A stretch of DNA of 18,460 nucleotides from CAZBYL01 sp964522805 (GTDB taxonomy: Bacteria; Synergistota; Synergistia; Synergistales; Synergistaceae), in NCBI GenBank assembly GCA_964522805.1, contig CAZFWP010000033.1, positions 1 through 18,460 of the forward strand, written 5' to 3'. Both the position numbers and the translations under genes were made by a program. Below the pieces are notes generated by a model. The model did not search any database. It saw only the letters and a program-made list of their open reading frames with translations, and was not told the DNA's origin. Shown in pieces: positions 6,493 to 15,061 of the stretch. Numbering within the stretch: position 1 is the stretch's first letter; the number at the start of each line of letters is the position of its first letter.

Positions 6493-9273
6493 ATGGCAAA
6501 TGACTATAAAGAGACACTATTTCTTCCGCAAACGTCATTCCCGATGAGGGCCAATCTTGCCCAGAGGGAACCGGATTTTTTGAAATTCTGGTACGATATT
6601 GACCTATACGGAGAACTTAAGAAAAAAAATAAAGGAAAGCCTTCATTTATTTTACATGACGGGCCTCCGTACGCAAATGCAAGCATACACATTGGTACAG
6701 CTACAAATAAAATTTTGAAAGATTTTGTCGTTAAGTATAAATGGCAGCGCGGCTATTTTGCTCCGTTTGTTCCGGGCTATGACACACACGGACTCCCTAT
6801 TGAGCTGAAAGTTTTAAAAGAACAGGGAATCGATAGAGATAATATCACCCCTGTTGAACTGCGTGAAAAATGTGCCGCCTATGCGAGGGCATTTGCTGAT
6901 ATTCAGACAGGGCAGTTTAAACGCCTCGGTGTCATAGCTGACTGGGAACACCCCTACATGACATTGGTTCCGGCATATGAAGCCACGCAGATCGAAGGCT
7001 TTGCGGAGATGGTGGATAAGGGGCTTGTATATAAGGGACGCAAGGCGATTTATTGGTGCACCGATTGCCAGACAGCTTTGGCCGCCGCAGAAATAGAATA
7101 TTCCGATGAAGTTTCTCCGTCCATATTTGTCGCATACCAGTATGATGATGCGGCAAGACTCTTCCCTGAACTTAGCGGGCGTGATGTAAACGTTATCATC
7201 TGGACAACCACCCCGTGGACGCTTCCCGCTTCTATGGCAGTAGCTCTCCATCCTCGTTATGACTATGGTTTCTATGAAGTAGGCGATAAAGTTTATCTCA
7301 TCGCTCAGGGATTAAAAGATGAGGTTTCCAAAGCTACAGGAGTCACCTTTGGTGAACCTATTATCAGCTGCAAAGGCGCGCAGTTGGAAAACAGCATCGC
7401 CACACATCCGTTCTATGACAGAAAAACCCCGCTTGTGCTTGCCGATTACGTCACACTTGATTCTGGTACAGGCTGTGTCCATACTGCCCCGGGACATGGT
7501 ACGGAAGACTATGAAACAGGCGTCCGCTACGGCATTGATATTTATAATCCTGTCGACGAGACAGGCCACTACTATCAGGATACCCCAATCTTTGCCGGTA
7601 TGTCGCTTGCTGAGGGAGAGAAGAAGGTCTTTGAACTTCTGAACGATTCAAAGAGACTTCTCGGCTTGCAGAAAATCAGCCACTCATATCCGCATTGCTG
7701 GCGCTGCAAAAAGCCGGTTATTTTCCGTGCCACTGAACAGTGGTTTGTATCCGTAGCTGACTTTAGGGAAGAATCTCTGAAGTGCATTAACGAAGTACAG
7801 TGGATTCCCGATTGGGGTAAAGATCGTATTACCAACATGGTGAAGGATCGTTCCGATTGGTGCATCAGCCGTCAAAGAACTTGGGGGGTGCCTATACCCG
7901 CATTCTACTGTGAAGATTGCGGCGAGGTGATTTTGACTGGGGACCGTGTTCGCCGTGTTGCTGATAAGATACGCGCTAATGGCAGTAACTGCTGGTGGGC
8001 TATGACACCTAAAGAACTGGTAGGAGATCTTGCCGTCTGCCCTAAATGCGGCAGCAGTCATCTCCGCAAAGATGAGGACATCATGGACGTTTGGTTTGAC
8101 TCGGGCACGAGCCATACAGCAGTCCTAAATAACTGGGATGACCTCAGATGGCCTGCAGACCTGTACCTTGAGGGCAGTGACCAGCATAGAGGTTGGTTCC
8201 AGACTTCGCTTCTTAACAGTGTCGCGACGAAGGGAACTGCACCCTATAAAACGGTTCTTACTCACGGATTTATTATGGCTGGTGACGGACGTAAAATGTC
8301 CAAGTCTCTCGGTAATGTTATGACACCTGAAAAAATCAGTGACAAAAATGGTGCTGACATATTACGCCTGTGGGTAGCTTCTTCAGACTATAGGGGTGAT
8401 GTCAGAATTTCACAGGAAATTTTTGATAATCTGATAGAGTCGTACAGAAGGATAAGAAATACAGCGCGTTTCCTTCTTGCCAACCTGAAAGGTTTTAATC
8501 CTGAAACAGACATGCTGGCACACGAGCAGCTTTCTCAGGTTGACCAGTATATTATGCTAAAACTAGAAAAGCTACGCAGCAGAGTGACCACCGGCTTGGA
8601 TGAATATGAATTTCATCAGCCAATGACGTTGATTCACCAGTTCTGTGACAACGAGCTGAGTTCTTTCTATATTGATGTCAGCAAAGACACGCTTTATGCT
8701 GAATCTGAACAATCACAGAGCCGCCGTTCTATCCGCACTGTAATGTGGACTGTGCTAAGAGCTATCACTCAGATGATGTCGCCTGTCCTTTCGTTCACTT
8801 CGGAGGAAATTTGGCAGCAGATGAGAGAAATGGACCCAACCCTGCCCAAGAGTGTTTTTCTTACTAATTGGCCGGAACCTCTCAGCTGCGGAATCGACCC
8901 CTCGGTAGAAGAGCTCTGGGATTGTGTGATGAATGCTAGACAGGCTGTATTGAGAGGCCTGGAATCAGCCAGAGGCAAGGGGATAATCGGACATCCTCTG
9001 GACGCCCATGTGCAATTGGTGTTGGGCTCTGTTTATGGGCATCTAGCCGGTAAGATTTCCGATAATCTTTGGGAAACCATTCTTATAGTTTCATCGTGCA
9101 AAGTAGTTGATGAAATCAAAGATGCTGAAGTCATCTATAATGATGAGTCTACTGCTATTGCCATTGGTGTAACAAAATCTAAAGATGAAAAATGTCCGCG
9201 TTGCTGGAAAAAACGCCCTGAAGTAACAGAAAACGGCATTTGTGACCGCTGCAAAGATGTCCTTGGACAGTAA
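6493..9273 (+). CDS. ileS: Isoleucyl-tRNA synthetase
   Basis: IleRS is a class I synthetase that charges tRNA-Ile and edits misactivated valine. It has 926 residues, the usual bacterial (type 1) length. HIGT (66-69, in PPYANASIHIGT) is the HIGH motif. The CP1 editing domain lies roughly at 190-390 (TTTPWTLPAS, GTGCVHTAPGHGTEDY). WCISRQRTWGVPIP and DVWFDSG precede the KMSKS motif (601-605, DGRKMSKSLGN). The anticodon-binding domain follows. The C-terminus carries a zinc-finger type cysteine set, C901, C904, C917 and C920. The ATG at 6493 has AGGAGGT (6479-6485) 7 bases upstream. The 3' end overlaps the start of the following pseudouridine synthase gene, indicating an operon with translational coupling. 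Confidence 0.98.
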   Translation: MANDYKETLFLPQTSFPMRANLAQREPDFLKFWYDIDLYGELKKKNKGKPSFILHDGPPYANASIHIGTATNKILKDFVVKYKWQRGYFAPFVPGYDTHGLPIELKVLKEQGIDRDNITPVELREKCAAYARAFADIQTGQFKRLGVIADWEHPYMTLVPAYEATQIEGFAEMVDKGLVYKGRKAIYWCTDCQTALAAAEIEYSDEVSPSIFVAYQYDDAARLFPELSGRDVNVIIWTTTPWTLPASMAVALHPRYDYGFYEVGDKVYLIAQGLKDEVSKATGVTFGEPIISCKGAQLENSIATHPFYDRKTPLVLADYVTLDSGTGCVHTAPGHGTEDYETGVRYGIDIYNPVDETGHYYQDTPIFAGMSLAEGEKKVFELLNDSKRLLGLQKISHSYPHCWRCKKPVIFRATEQWFVSVADFREESLKCINEVQWIPDWGKDRITNMVKDRSDWCISRQRTWGVPIPAFYCEDCGEVILTGDRVRRVADKIRANGSNCWWAMTPKELVGDLAVCPKCGSSHLRKDEDIMDVWFDSGTSHTAVLNNWDDLRWPADLYLEGSDQHRGWFQTSLLNSVATKGTAPYKTVLTHGFIMAGDGRKMSKSLGNVMTPEKISDKNGADILRLWVASSDYRGDVRISQEIFDNLIESYRRIRNTARFLLANLKGFNPETDMLAHEQLSQVDQYIMLKLEKLRSRVTTGLDEYEFHQPMTLIHQFCDNELSSFYIDVSKDTLYAESEQSQSRRSIRTVMWTVLRAITQMMSPVLSFTSEEIWQQMREMDPTLPKSVFLTNWPEPLSCGIDPSVEELWDCVMNARQAVLRGLESARGKGIIGHPLDAHVQLVLGSVYGHLAGKISDNLWETILIVSSCKVVDEIKDAEVIYNDESTAIAIGVTKSKDEKCPRCWKKRPEVTENGICDRCKDVLGQ

Positions 9274-10288
9274 TAAGCAAGATACTAATTTTGAGTTGGG
9301 GGAGAGGGCAACCTCTTCCCTCTTTTTCTACTGTGAAGACAAGCCGGAGGAAACCGGTTCAGTTCCGCAAATTTTTGTAATGCCGCAGGATATGGAAGAG
9401 CATCGGCTTGATTTTGCTCTGTCAAGACTAATGGGTATCAGTCGTGTTTTTGCTCAGAAGCTTATCAAAGATGGCAATGTTCAGTTTAATCCGCAGCGCA
9501 GAGTCAAACCTTCGATGAAAGTCGCCGAAAATGATATTGTCAGTGTAGCTGTTCCGCCAATAGAATCTTTGGACCTAGAACCTAAAGATGTTCCTTTTGA
9601 TGTTATCTATGCCGATGATGACATCATTGTTATCAACAAGCCGGCTGGGCTGGTGGTGCACCCGGCACCAGGACATTGGGATTATACCTTGGTGCACGGT
9701 CTGCTCTACAGATACCCTGATTTGGGCAGTTTAAACGGTGTAAAACGCCCAGGTATTGTTCATAGGCTTGATGCGACAACTTCCGGTCTAATGGTTGTCG
9801 CCAGAAACGGTCTGGCTCAAGAGGGGCTTTTTCGAGATTTTAAAGCAAGGCGAGTGGACAAAGAATATTTAGCGCTCTGTTACGGAGTCCCACCTGCAGC
9901 CAAAGGTGAGATACACTATCCTATAGGCAGGGATCCCTACAATCGGCTGCGTATGGCGGTTGTCGAAGATGGACGTGAGTCATGGACAGACTTTAAGGTC
10001 GTATGGAGCAACCAGATTTACTCGTTTGTACGCTGTAAACTTCATTCCGGCAGAACGCACCAAATTCGTGTCCATATGCAAGCTATAAGATGTCCGTTAG
10101 TGGGGGATAGACTCTATGCGCCGTCGAGAAAGTCACCTTTCGGCGAAGAGCGGATTTTTCTCCATTCTTGGAAGCTCTCCTTTAAGCACCCGCGCACCGG
10201 CTTGCTTTTATCTTTTACTCAGTCTCTGCCTAGTGAGCTTGCTGATTTTTTAAGAGATATTTTTCCCAAAAATCGCGCTCGCCAATAA
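9257..10288 (+). CDS. rluD: RluA-family 23S rRNA pseudouridine synthase (RluD-like)
   Basis: The enzyme isomerises specific uridines in RNA; RluD acts on helix 69 of 23S rRNA. An S4 RNA-binding domain (HRLDFALSRLMGISRVFAQK onwards) is followed by the RluA catalytic domain. That domain has VINKPAGLVVHPAPGH, PGIVHRLDATTSGLMVVARN with the catalytic Asp (about residue 172), and SGRTHQIRVHM. The start is uncertain. ATG 9257 and the in-frame GTG 9242 both overlap ileS and both lack a good SD, so expression probably depends on coupling to ileS. A later ATG (9380, MPQDMEEHRLD) would begin just before the S4 domain and remove a poorly conserved leader of about 40 residues. RluD and RluC-like members are hard to separate by eye, so the symbol is tentative. 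The last 59 bases overlap rqcH on the opposite strand. Confidence 0.88.
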   Translation: MSLDSNKQDTNFELGERATSSLFFYCEDKPEETGSVPQIFVMPQDMEEHRLDFALSRLMGISRVFAQKLIKDGNVQFNPQRRVKPSMKVAENDIVSVAVPPIESLDLEPKDVPFDVIYADDDIIVINKPAGLVVHPAPGHWDYTLVHGLLYRYPDLGSLNGVKRPGIVHRLDATTSGLMVVARNGLAQEGLFRDFKARRVDKEYLALCYGVPPAAKGEIHYPIGRDPYNRLRMAVVEDGRESWTDFKVVWSNQIYSFVRCKLHSGRTHQIRVHMQAIRCPLVGDRLYAPSRKSPFGEERIFLHSWKLSFKHPRTGLLLSFTQSLPSELADFLRDIFPKNRARQ

Positions 10289-11888
10289 AAGATTTGAATT
10301 CTTTGTATGTGACGTTTGCCGTGCTGCCTTTTATGGGCGTGACATATTTTTTGGCCGTGTAATCAACGCGAACATTCTCATTTGCACTCGCCTTGCTGAA
10401 ATAGACCGCAAGAGACGAACAAAACATAAGCATCTCCTGCTTGATATCGTCTGTTACGAGACATTTTAAACGCAAGACTACGTGCGCTCCTGGCACTCCC
10501 TGTGCGTGAAACCAGATATCATCAGCAGAGGCAGCTCTGAAGGTCACATACCTGTTCCCTTTGGCGGATAACCCAACATAAACCAATGCTTGCTCAAAAT
10601 CAAAACGTTTGTGAGGCGGAAGTTTTGTTTCCGCTTTATGCGGTGATTTTTTAAATGTGACGTGCTTTGCGAGCCCCAGTTCCTCTTCAATCATTGTCAA
10701 TGATTGACCGTCATCGGTGCGCATCGCCAATATTAACTCTTCTCTCAGGTCCTCAAGTTCTGCATTAACTTTGTCAAGCAGCATGGAAGCTCTTATCTGC
10801 GCTGATGTTATTTTTTTATACTTAGCAAAGTAAACGGCTGCATTTTGCGATGGGGAGATGGCTGGATTGAGCGGCACTGCGCTTTGGCACTCGATCCCAT
10901 TTTCATCATAAAAAGTCAGATCTGCTTTTGAACTACCCTTGGGAATTTTCCACATGTTGGCGACAATAATTTCGCCGTATGATCTATATTTCTCCGGTGC
11001 TTCTTCATACAAGAGATGCTCAATGTCCTCACTCTGTCTCTCTCTGCGCTTAATTTCCTTACATAGTAAATCTGAAATTTTCTTTTTCCTGGCAGATGTG
11101 GAAACCGACAGCAAAGGTTTCGTGACAATTTCCTTTGATGCTGCTTCTATCGAAGAAAATTGTTCCGCTTCTGGTGAAAGCAACTGAGGAGAGATCGTAA
11201 TATATTTGTTAATGCGCTGAGGAATCATAGAACTCACTGTCCCATGGTAAAAACAATTTAATATCGCCGCTTTTTCTCTAATTGATAGCGAGGCAATTGT
11301 CTTTATTAACGATCTGCCAAAGCCGATAATATTTGAAAAAGCCTCATCTGAGGGTGCTTTGAGCCAATTTTCAAGCTCGAGGCCGGTAATCTGAGGCGGC
11401 ATGGTGTAGTCAAGCCCCGGTAACACGGAACGATATGGATTATCCGCCGGGTAAATGTGTTTAGCCGTTTCTATAATCACATTATTCTCATCGGCAATAA
11501 TAATGTTGCTGTACCTTTCCATTAGCTCAACGATAATTTTTTTATAATTAGAAAATCCCGCGCCGACTGTTTTTTTAAAATTCAGCACGAGGATTCTGTC
11601 CCGCCGCAGCTGCTCAGCGCTGATAAATTCTGAACCGGAAAGGTGGCTTTTTATTGCTCCGGTTATTGGGGGCGTTTGTTTGGCGACAGAGAGCAGCTCT
11701 TTTTTTTCATCTTCGTTAATAAAGGCAACGCCGTTATTCTGTGAGCCCCAGGAGAGTAATAAAATTTTGCCGCCTGAAAATGAAAGGGCCGCCCAACAAT
11801 CTCCGCCGTCTATTTTTTGTAATTTATGCAGAGAGGCATTATTGATCAAATCGCTCCATGCCCACACCAATTCCGCTCCGTACGCCAT
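10230..11888 (-). CDS. rqcH: RqcH / NFACT-family ribosome quality control factor
   Basis: RqcH (Rqc2/NEMF homologue, formerly called fibronectin-binding protein FbpA) binds obstructed 50S subunits and, with tRNA-Ala, adds alanine tails that mark stalled peptides for degradation. It has 552 residues. The NFACT-N domain is N-terminal, with Asp97-Arg98 in RRDRILVLNF at the position of the tRNA-contacting DR pair of Bacillus RqcH, then VELMERYSNIII and DNPYRSVLPG. A charged helical middle (about 270-400) fits the coiled-coil arms. The NFACT-R domain follows near 430-480, with VYVGLSAKGNRYVTF and DIWFHAQGVPGAHVVL. The ATG at 11888 has AGGTGA about 6 bases upstream. The C-terminal codons overlap rluD antisense by 59 bp. 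RqcP is not in the window. Presence in a diderm is consistent with the wide bacterial spread of the family. Confidence 0.92.
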   Translation of the reverse strand: MAYGAELVWAWSDLINNASLHKLQKIDGGDCWAALSFSGGKILLLSWGSQNNGVAFINEDEKKELLSVAKQTPPITGAIKSHLSGSEFISAEQLRRDRILVLNFKKTVGAGFSNYKKIIVELMERYSNIIIADENNVIIETAKHIYPADNPYRSVLPGLDYTMPPQITGLELENWLKAPSDEAFSNIIGFGRSLIKTIASLSIREKAAILNCFYHGTVSSMIPQRINKYITISPQLLSPEAEQFSSIEAASKEIVTKPLLSVSTSARKKKISDLLCKEIKRRERQSEDIEHLLYEEAPEKYRSYGEIIVANMWKIPKGSSKADLTFYDENGIECQSAVPLNPAISPSQNAAVYFAKYKKITSAQIRASMLLDKVNAELEDLREELILAMRTDDGQSLTMIEEELGLAKHVTFKKSPHKAETKLPPHKRFDFEQALVYVGLSAKGNRYVTFRAASADDIWFHAQGVPGAHVVLRLKCLVTDDIKQEMLMFCSSLAVYFSKASANENVRVDYTAKKYVTPIKGSTANVTYKEFKSFIGERDFWEKYLLKNQQAH

Positions 11889-11921
11889 TTTTTCACCTGC
11901 TTAAGTCTATATTTAGCTTCT

Positions 11922-11927
11922 ATTATA
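11922..11927 (-). promoter_or_regulatory. Candidate -10 box for rqcH
   Basis: On the minus strand this reads TATAAT, 34 bases before the rqcH start. No recognisable -35 lies at the proper spacing. A small hairpin, CAGCC-agagag-GGCTG, sits directly upstream of it. Confidence 0.3.
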
Positions 11928-11966
11928 CAGCCAGAGAGGGCTGATTGCTTTTATCGTTTTGTACTC

Positions 11967-11995
11967 TGTACATAAGCTATCTTTAGCTATACAAT
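11967..11995 (+). promoter_or_regulatory. Weak candidate metK promoter
   Basis: TGTACA (11967-11972), a 17-base spacer and TACAAT (11990-11995) give a poor but correctly spaced sigma-70 match. AGCTAT occurs twice nearby (11975-11980 and 11985-11990). I saw no S-box (SAM) or other SAM riboswitch in the leader, which is under 50 bases from this box to the start codon. Confidence 0.3.
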
Positions 11996-12029
11996 CATTC
12001 ACGCTGTATTATGAACAGCTAATTTAAAT

Positions 12030-12036
12030 GGAGGTG
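12030..12036 (+). promoter_or_regulatory. metK ribosome-binding site that fixes the start
   Basis: GGAGGTG lies 6 bases before ATG 12043. An in-frame ATG at 12028 shares its last base with this SD and has no SD of its own, so 12043 is the start. Confidence 0.88.
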
Positions 12037-12042
12037 TTTGAA

Positions 12043-13245
12043 ATGAGCAAAGAACGGTACCTAATTTCGTCGGAATCAGTGACGGAGGGACATCCTGACA
12101 AACTCGCAGATCAAATATCCGATGCAGTACTTGATGCTATCCTTGAAGCAGATCCTATGGGACGCGTAGCATGTGAGACTCTTGTCAGCACGGGACTTGT
12201 GGTAGTTGCGGGAGAAATAAGCACCAGCTGCTATGTCGATATCCCTAAAATTGCGCGCGATACGATCAAAGAGGTAGGCTACACCAGAGCCAAGTATGGT
12301 TTTGACGGAGATACTTGCGCGGTTCTCACTGCTATTGATGAGCAGTCAAATGATATTAAAATCGGTGTTGACAATGCTAAAGAGTCAAGGGAACTTTCCA
12401 GTGATGAGATAGATAAAATCGGCGCCGGAGACCAGGGATTGATGGTCGGCTATGCTTGCAATGAAACAGAGGAGCTCATGCCGCTGCCCATTTCTTTGGC
12501 TCACAGACTGACACGTAAACTTGCTGAAGTACGTAAAAATAAAAAAATCCCCTACCTGCGCCCAGACGGAAAGAGCCAAGTGACCGTGGAGTATGCTGAC
12601 GGAAAGCCTGTCCGTGTGGACACCGTTGTAATCAGTACGCAGCACCACCCACTTACATCGCAGGAGCAAATTGAAGCTGATATCACAAAGTATGTTATCG
12701 AAGAGGTCATTCCAGCTGATCTTATAAAAGACAGGCCTCGCATACTTGTAAATCCAACCGGACGTTTTGTTGTCGGCGGTCCTCAGGCTGACAGCGGGCT
12801 TACCGGCCGAAAAATAATAGTGGACACATACGGCGGAGCAGTACCACACGGGGGAGGCGCTTTTTCGGGAAAGGACCCTACGAAAGTAGACAGATCTGGT
12901 GCTTATATGGCTCGTTACGCTGCTAAAAATGTTGTCGCCGCCGGACTGGCCTCTTCATGTCAGATACAGGTTGCTTATGCAATAGGCGTCGCAAAACCCG
13001 TCTCGATAATGGTTGAAACATTTGGCACTGGACGTATTTCAGATGAAAATATTACCGTTCTTTTGCGCGAATTTTTTGATTTCCGTCCCGCAGCCATTAT
13101 TAGAGATCTCGAATTGAGAAAACCACAGTATAAGCGTATCGCCGCATATGGACATATGGGTAGAATTGATATTTCTCCTATGCCGGCTTGGGAGCGCACC
13201 GACAAAGCGGAACTTCTTAAAAACGCCGCTTGCAGATATCTTTAG
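12043..13245 (+). CDS. metK: S-adenosylmethionine synthetase
   Basis: MetK makes SAM from methionine and ATP, the main methyl donor. It has 400 residues from the SD-supported ATG. It carries the full set of bacterial MetK signatures: ESVTEGHPDK (11-20, with the catalytic His), GFDGDTCAV, the methionine-loop hexapeptide region GAGDQGLM (127-134), and the phosphate-binding GGGAFSGKDPTKVDRSGA (270-287). The C-terminus DISPMPAWERTDK is standard. Its length matches the family (about 380-405). It is followed by a hairpin terminator and then comF, so most transcripts probably stop there. Confidence 0.98.
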   Translation: MSKERYLISSESVTEGHPDKLADQISDAVLDAILEADPMGRVACETLVSTGLVVVAGEISTSCYVDIPKIARDTIKEVGYTRAKYGFDGDTCAVLTAIDEQSNDIKIGVDNAKESRELSSDEIDKIGAGDQGLMVGYACNETEELMPLPISLAHRLTRKLAEVRKNKKIPYLRPDGKSQVTVEYADGKPVRVDTVVISTQHHPLTSQEQIEADITKYVIEEVIPADLIKDRPRILVNPTGRFVVGGPQADSGLTGRKIIVDTYGGAVPHGGGAFSGKDPTKVDRSGAYMARYAAKNVVAAGLASSCQIQVAYAIGVAKPVSIMVETFGTGRISDENITVLLREFFDFRPAAIIRDLELRKPQYKRIAAYGHMGRIDISPMPAWERTDKAELLKNAACRYL

Positions 13246-13261
13246 TACATAGAAAATCATT

Positions 13262-13300
13262 AATATTCAGGGTCTGCCGATAAGGCCGGCCCTGAATATT
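13262..13300 (+). terminator. Terminator / attenuator hairpin after metK
   Basis: Perfect 11-bp arms AATATTCAGGG (13262-13272) and CCCTGAATATT (13290-13300) enclose a smaller GCC-GATAA-GGC stem, followed by a short TTTTAAT tail. It lies 16 bases after the metK stop and 6 bases before the first possible comF ATG, so any readthrough would feed comF. Confidence 0.72.
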
Positions 13301-13306
13301 TTAATA

Positions 13307-14020
13307 ATGATAATGGAGACCAATGTATTTAAACTTGCAGCTGACATTGCGGCGCATTTAATATGGCCGCTGACGTGCCCTGTTTGCGGTCGCATAGGCG
13401 TCTCGCATTGCCCTGAATGTCTTGCCTCTGTTTTTGCCCCGTTCCCCCAATTTTGTCTTGACTGCGGCGGTTCATACTCTGCTAAATGCTGTCATTTATC
13501 AACACCGGCCTATGCTGCGTCATCTCATGATGGATTGCCGAGACAATTTTTATTAAACCTGAAATATCGCAACATACGTGACTTGGGGATACCAATGGGG
13601 CGTTTGATGGCAAGTTGTGCGCCGTTGGCAAAGGCAGATATCATTGTTCCTATACCACTGCACATTAAAAGCAATAGAGAATATAATCAGGCAGAGCTCT
13701 TGGCTAGGGGAATGGGCGAAATTTTAAACTTAGATATTGCCGCTGATATTTTGTGCTGGGATAAGGAACTTTCGCGTCAAACAGAAAAACATGGAAGGGA
13801 ACGTAAATCTTTACCGCCCAATTCATTCTCTGTTAAGCGAGAACTAAACGGACTTGATATAATTTTAGTTGATGACGTATATACAACCGGAGGAACAGCG
13901 CGGGCAGCAAAAGAGGCTGTTTTAAAAGCAGGCGGCAATGTTACAGGAGCCTTCTTTTGGTCAAGGCGCACAACTCATGGAGAAAGTGATGCCTCTTGGC
14001 GCGGGATAACAGAAGATTAG
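13307..14020 (+). CDS. comF: ComF family phosphoribosyltransferase-like protein
   Basis: ComF-family proteins carry a type I phosphoribosyltransferase fold. In naturally competent bacteria they act in the uptake or processing of transforming DNA; in others the role is not fixed. The product is up to 237 residues. Cys pairs CPVC (24-27), CPEC (35-38), CLDC (50-53) and Cys61-62 form the N-terminal double zinc ribbon. YNQAELLARGM and the LSRQTEKHGRERK segment are ComF signatures. The PRPP-binding loop is IILVDDVYTTGGTARA (185-200). The start is unclear: ATG 13307 and ATG 13313 are both in frame, but neither has an SD, and the hairpin after metK ends only 6 bases upstream. The ATG at 13323, which has GGAG before it, is out of frame. 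The N-terminal zinc ribbon argues against a much later start. No other competence gene is in the window. Confidence 0.88.
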   Translation: MIMETNVFKLAADIAAHLIWPLTCPVCGRIGVSHCPECLASVFAPFPQFCLDCGGSYSAKCCHLSTPAYAASSHDGLPRQFLLNLKYRNIRDLGIPMGRLMASCAPLAKADIIVPIPLHIKSNREYNQAELLARGMGEILNLDIAADILCWDKELSRQTEKHGRERKSLPPNSFSVKRELNGLDIILVDDVYTTGGTARAAKEAVLKAGGNVTGAFFWSRRTTHGESDASWRGITED

Positions 14021-14032
14021 CTTCATGCAATT

Positions 14033-14041
14033 TGCTATAAT
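14033..14041 (+). promoter_or_regulatory. Extended -10 promoter for pfkA
   Basis: TGCTATAAT is an extended -10 element (TGnTATAAT) 13 bases after the comF stop and 50 bases before the pfkA start. The -35 region is poor, as is common for extended -10 promoters. Confidence 0.55.
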
Positions 14042-14091
14042 ATAGATTGTCTTCAAATAAAATATATTTTTAATCATCGAAGGTGAAAAGC

Positions 14092-15054
14092 ATGATAAAA
14101 ACTATCGGTGTACTGACGAGCGGAGGAGATTCCCCCGGTATGAATGCCGCGATTCGTGCGGTTACTCGTACAGCTTTGTATCATGGGATGCAGGTTGTCG
14201 GCATTAGACGCGGATATGAAGGGCTTCTCGAAGGTGACTTTATTCCCATGATGAGAAGCACTGTCGGTGGAATTCTGCTCAGAGGCGGAACGATACTGCG
14301 TACTGCCCGGTGCCCTGAGTTTATGAGACCGGAGGGTGTAAATGCCGGAGTAAGCAAACTGAGGGAAAATGACATTGATGCCTTAGTCGTGATCGGCGGA
14401 GACGGTTCCTTCCGCGGTGCGCAGCAGATTCACGAAAGGGGGTTTCCTGTTGTCGGTATTCCAGGAACAATAGATAACGATATGGCCGGCACCGATTGCA
14501 CGGTTGGATTTGACACTGCCTGTAATACTGCTTTGGAGTGCATCAGCAAATTACGTGACACTGCATCAAGCCACGACAGAATGTTTATCGTGGAGGTTAT
14601 GGGTCGTCATGCTGGGTTTTTGGCTCTAGAAACTGGTGTCGCATGCGGCGCAGAATTTGTTCTGGTTCCAGAAATTCATGTTGATTTGAATGTTATCTGC
14701 AAAAAAATACATGAAGCCAAGGAAAGGGGCAAAACACACTCCTTTATAATCTTAGCAGAGGGAGTTATGTCCGCTTCGGAGCTTGCTTCTAAACTTAGAG
14801 AAATATCTGATTTTGACCCAAGAATAGTTGTGCTGGGGCACCTGCAGCGCGGTGGGGCTCCCTCTTGTTTTGATACAGTTCTTGCTTCAAAACTAGGATT
14901 GGCTGCCATCGAAACTCTTGTAAGAGGAGACATGGGAATGATGGTGGGGAGAATTTCCGGCACCATTGTCTCATCGCCCCTCTCAACAGCGTGGCAGGAG
15001 CGCAGAGCACTAGACAGGGATATGATAGAGCTAATGGAAACCCTCAGTATATAG
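14092..15054 (+). CDS. pfkA: ATP-dependent 6-phosphofructokinase
   Basis: PfkA catalyses fructose-6-phosphate plus ATP to fructose-1,6-bisphosphate, the committed step of glycolysis. From ATG 14092 it has 320 residues, the standard length for bacterial PfkA. AAGGTGA (14080-14086) lies 5 bases upstream. An in-frame GTG at 14083 falls inside that SD and is not the start. GGDSPGMNAAIR (11-22) and GGDGSFRGA (102-110) form the ATP site; glycine rather than aspartate in GGDGS points to ATP instead of pyrophosphate as donor. PGTIDND (124-130) contains the catalytic Asp128, followed by EVMGRHAGF and GHLQRGG for substrate binding. It is followed after 7 bases by the DUF4392 gene, so the two are very likely co-transcribed and coupled. 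Confidence 0.97.
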   Translation: MIKTIGVLTSGGDSPGMNAAIRAVTRTALYHGMQVVGIRRGYEGLLEGDFIPMMRSTVGGILLRGGTILRTARCPEFMRPEGVNAGVSKLRENDIDALVVIGGDGSFRGAQQIHERGFPVVGIPGTIDNDMAGTDCTVGFDTACNTALECISKLRDTASSHDRMFIVEVMGRHAGFLALETGVACGAEFVLVPEIHVDLNVICKKIHEAKERGKTHSFIILAEGVMSASELASKLREISDFDPRIVVLGHLQRGGAPSCFDTVLASKLGLAAIETLVRGDMGMMVGRISGTIVSSPLSTAWQERRALDRDMIELMETLSI

Positions 15055-15061
15055 GCGAGAT

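Noticed and set aside
11889..12042. SAM riboswitch upstream of metK
   Set aside because: The spacer shows only short repeats and a 5-bp hairpin. None of the conserved S-box core or a terminator hairpin is present before the start codon.
12028..12042. metK starting at ATG 12028
   Set aside because: This ATG overlaps the GGAGGTG ribosome-binding site of ATG 12043 and has no SD of its own; MSKERYLISSESVTEG is the usual MetK start.
12385..12849. 154-codon minus-strand open frame inside metK
   Set aside because: It is wholly antisense to strongly conserved metK, with no family resemblance and no ribosome-binding site.
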